Source: Bog-950 sp964615305
GTDB lineage: Bacteria > Bacteroidota > Bacteroidia > Chitinophagales > LD1
Reading direction: 5' to 3'
Length of the DNA stretch: 64,000 nt
Assembly: GCA_964615305.1 (NCBI GenBank)
Contig: CAZTNA010000013.1
Location: 1-64,000, forward strand
The position numbers and the translations under genes are program-made. The stretch's first letter is position 1. Each line of letters opens with the position of its first letter. This document shows, one piece after another, positions 62,724-64,000 of the stretch. The notes below the pieces were generated by a model. The model was not told the DNA's origin and did not search any database. It saw only the letters and a program-made list of their open reading frames with translations.

Positions 62724-64000
62724 ATGGCAAGCAAGAAATCTCCAACCAACAAATTCGCTTTCGAGGGAATAACTTTTGATGATGTTTTACTGGTTCCGGC
62801 TTATTCAGAAGTGCTACCGCGAGAGGTGGATATAAGCACCCAACTTACCCGCAATATACGCATTAATGTACCTCTTATTTCAGCAGCAATGGATACCGTT
62901 ACTGAGTCGGCATTGGCCATTGCTATTGCCCGTGAAGGAGGCATTGGTATTCTTCATAAAAATATGAGTATTGAAAAACAAGCCGAAATGGTGCGTAAAG
63001 TAAAACGTGCCGATAGCGGGTTGATTATTGATCCCATTACACTTACCGAAGATGCTCTTGTAGGGCAAGCACACCGTTTAATGAGTGAAAATAAAATTGG
63101 CGGTATCCCCATTGTGAGTAAAAGTGGGAAATTGGTAGGCATACTAACCAACCGCGATTTACGGTTTGAAAAAAACATGAAACGCAGAGTGAGTGAAATA
63201 ATGACTGTCGAAAAATTAGTAACTGCACCTAAAGGCACCGATTTAAAGCAGGCTGAAAAAATTCTTGAGAAGTATAAAATAGAGAAACTTCCCGTAACCG
63301 ACAAAGACGGCAAACTGGTAGGTCTTATTACTTATAAAGATATACTAAAAGTACGGAACCACCCTAATGGCACTAAGGATAAGTTTGGGCGCTTGCTTAG
63401 CGGTGCTGCTGTTGGCGTCACAGGTGATATGCTGATTCGTATTGAAGCATTATCAGCTGTAGGTGTTGATGTTATTTGTATTGATACAGCTCACGGACAT
63501 AGCCGGGGAGTTTTGCAAAGCATAAAAAAAGCCAAGCAAGCATTTAAGCAAATAGATATAGTTGGTGGTAATGTAGCTACTGAAGCAGGTGCTAAAGCAC
63601 TTATTGATGCTGGCGTAGATGGCGTAAAAGTGGGAGTGGGCCCTGGATCTATTTGCACAACGCGTATTGTGGCGGGGGTGGGTGTTCCTCAACTCACCGC
63701 AATTTATGAAGCCGGTAAGGCAGGAAAAAAATCAGGGGTGCCGATTATAGCTGACGGAGGTATTCGTTATACAGGTGATATCGTTAAAGCTATTGCCGCA
63801 GGTGCTGATAGCGTAATGGCAGGCGGTATTTTTGCGGGCACCGATGAGAGCCCTGGCGAAACAATCATTTATGAAGGCAGAAAGTTTAAATCGTACCGTG
63901 GTATGGGAAGTGTGGAAGCTATGCAGGAGGGAAGTAAAGACCGTTATTTCCAGGATGTAGAGGACGATATTAAGAAGTTAGTGCCCGAAGGTATTGTAGG
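62724..64000 (+). CDS. guaB: IMP dehydrogenase, C-terminus outside window
   Basis: 425 codons are open from the ATG at 62724 to the right edge; the family is about 490 residues, so some 65 are missing. It converts IMP to XMP, the committed step of GMP synthesis. TFDDVLLVPAYSEVLPREVD at the N-terminus, a CBS pair (about 95-210; ALVGQAHRLMSENKIGGIPI ... KIEKLPVTDKDGKLVGLITY), the NAD site (IDTAHGHSRGV), catalytic loop with Cys in GVGPGSICTTR near 309, and DGGIRYTGDIVKAIAAGAD are all present. An upstream ATG at 62710 is out of frame. Confidence 0.96.
   Translation, partial: MASKKSPTNKFAFEGITFDDVLLVPAYSEVLPREVDISTQLTRNIRINVPLISAAMDTVTESALAIAIAREGGIGILHKNMSIEKQAEMVRKVKRADSGLIIDPITLTEDALVGQAHRLMSENKIGGIPIVSKSGKLVGILTNRDLRFEKNMKRRVSEIMTVEKLVTAPKGTDLKQAEKILEKYKIEKLPVTDKDGKLVGLITYKDILKVRNHPNGTKDKFGRLLSGAAVGVTGDMLIRIEALSAVGVDVICIDTAHGHSRGVLQSIKKAKQAFKQIDIVGGNVATEAGAKALIDAGVDGVKVGVGPGSICTTRIVAGVGVPQLTAIYEAGKAGKKSGVPIIADGGIRYTGDIVKAIAAGADSVMAGGIFAGTDESPGETIIYEGRKFKSYRGMGSVEAMQEGSKDRYFQDVEDDIKKLVPEGIV

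Overview
The window is a stretch of a Bacteroidota chromosome, probably from a Chitinophagales/Cytophagales-type environmental lineage. The evidence is the type IX secretion (T9SS) sorting tails of two kinds, abundant Bacteroidota-style lipoproteins, a TonB-type outer-membrane receptor paired with a DUF5689 lipoprotein, a long-form GAPDH, and TAnnTTTG promoter elements. Every gap between genes is under 300 bases. No CRISPR array, rRNA or prophage was seen.

Layout. 1-2.2 kb: two exported phage-fibre-like proteins, one collagen-like and running off the left edge, one rich in HxH motifs. 2.4-8 kb: a giant TPR protein with an outer-membrane barrel partner, then a sphingomyelin-synthase-like PAP2 enzyme. 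8-9 kb: cytochrome c and SCO1-like copper chaperone. 9.1-11.25 kb: a secreted M43 metalloprotease, a lipoprotein, and the 3' stump of a fibre-type gene cut off by an intact IS256-family element (11252-12520). 12.7-15.6 kb: histidine kinase, MFS exporter, lipoprotein. 15.7-36.1 kb: one long minus-strand operon built around two giant SpvB/RHS-like proteins (2199 and 2508 residues), with a coiled-coil outer-membrane barrel, an Ig-like secreted protein, a beta-helix lipoprotein and two small proteins. 36.2-50.7 kb: mostly housekeeping and surface genes (DUF5689/TonB-type receptor, lpdA, a T9SS cargo, DUF3467, GAPDH, trigger factor, tRNA-Leu). 50.7-57.9 kb: an unusual acyl-modification cluster. 58-64 kb: a YD-like lipoprotein, a T9SS type B protein and guaB, which runs off the right edge.

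Two loci stand out. The 50685-56923 operon encodes a PAPS sulfotransferase, an MBOAT acyltransferase fused to an SGNH domain, a stand-alone carrier protein, a stand-alone adenylation enzyme and an acyl-CoA-dehydrogenase-like flavoprotein. The ten specificity positions of the adenylation enzyme read D-L-F-Y-L-A-L-V-C-K, which I recall as the code of the L-proline enzymes that start pyrrole-2-carboxyl biosynthesis (PltF/RedM type). Adenylation enzyme, carrier and dehydrogenase are exactly the three parts of that pathway. Coupled here to a DltB/DltD-like membrane acyltransferase, they suggest a Dlt-like system that decorates a cell-surface molecule with a prolyl or pyrrolyl group, possibly with sulfation. 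This is inference, but each component is readable in the sequence.

The second locus is the RHS operon. An SpvB-like protein and an RHS-core protein sit one base apart, as a counterpart of the TcB/TcC halves of Tc toxins. They have signal peptides but no T9SS tail, and are followed one base later by their own predicted outer-membrane barrel with a long coiled coil. The barrel and the first secreted protein share an N-terminal domain. Together they may be a dedicated export or display apparatus for a giant YD-repeat shell.
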